DNA from: Bacteroidales bacterium
GTDB lineage: Bacteria; Bacteroidota; Bacteroidia; Bacteroidales; VadinHA17
NCBI GenBank assembly: GCA_031285575.1
Contig: JAITVX010000200.1
Coordinates: 1 to 13,895 of the forward strand
DNA: 13,895 bases
Direction of reading: 5' to 3'
Position 1 is the first letter of the stretch. Every line of letters starts with the position of its first letter. Below the pieces are notes generated by a model. It saw only the letters and a program-made list of their open reading frames with translations, was not told where the DNA came from and did no database searches. Positions 13,810-13,895 of this stretch are shown here, in pieces. Made by a program: the position numbers and the translations under genes.

Positions 13810-13893
13810 TACCCGGAGCGGGACTTGAACCCGCACAGGCTCTATGCCCACAGGATTTTAAGTCCTGCGTGTCTACCATTCCACCATCCGGGC
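13810..13893 (-). tRNA. tRNA-Leu, anticodon TAA
   Basis: A complete class II tRNA of 84 bases reads on the minus strand. The acceptor stem GCCCGGA (13893-13887) pairs with TCCGGGT (13817-13811) with one G-T pair at the end. The D-arm contains TGGTAGAC. The anticodon stem CAGGA/TCCTG encloses CTTAAAA with anticodon TAA, reading UUA (and UUG by wobble). A long variable arm follows, and the T-arm GCGGGTTCAAGTCCCGC is standard. CCA is not encoded (the next bases are CTA), so it must be added enzymatically, as is usual in Bacteroidota. Confidence 0.96.
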
Positions 13894-13895
13894 AG

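Overview
The window looks like a chromosomal segment of a member of the Bacteroidota, most likely Bacteroidales or Marinilabiliales. Four things point there: the gene order uppS, bamA and two Skp/OmpH genes followed by murI, preceded by DUF6089-like outer-membrane proteins; several TAnnTTTG promoter -7 elements; start codons without Shine-Dalgarno sequences; and a tRNA gene without an encoded CCA end. The species cannot be told from the sequence.

Layout. Positions 1-450 hold no convincing gene. They contain a nested palindromic repeat (about 89-284) with a third partial copy, and a promoter pointing out of the left edge. A flavin-reductase-like gene (454-1026) and a large ABCG-type ABC transporter with an unusual N-terminal extension (1085-4147) follow on the plus strand. 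After a 274-bp gap with a promoter comes an envelope-biogenesis operon (4422-10227): two small outer-membrane beta-barrel proteins, isoprenyl diphosphate synthase UppS, the outer-membrane insertase BamA and two Skp/OmpH periplasmic chaperones. The genes overlap or nearly touch, and the run ends in a strong hairpin terminator. Glutamate racemase murI (10290-11090) comes next.

The segment 11161-12718 is on the minus strand and is more accessory in character. It contains a probable truncated thioredoxin/TlpA-like gene remnant and a lipoprotein with five CXXCH sites and one CXXXCH site, whose heme part is separated from the lipidated cysteine by eight collagen-like Gly-X-Y triplets. The lipoprotein gene has its own promoter and a clear intrinsic terminator. 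Plus-strand mtgA (12961-13686) then converges on a minus-strand tRNA-Leu(TAA), and the two share a bidirectional terminator.

Functionally, most of the window builds the cell envelope. UppS makes the lipid carrier for peptidoglycan and glycan precursors, MurI makes D-glutamate, and MtgA polymerises glycan strands. BamA and the Skp proteins deliver and insert outer-membrane proteins. The two small barrels are carried in the same transcript but their job is unknown. The multiheme lipoprotein suggests an organism able to pass electrons across or outside its envelope. I did not find a clearly new multi-gene system. The most unusual item is the collagen-linker multiheme lipoprotein.
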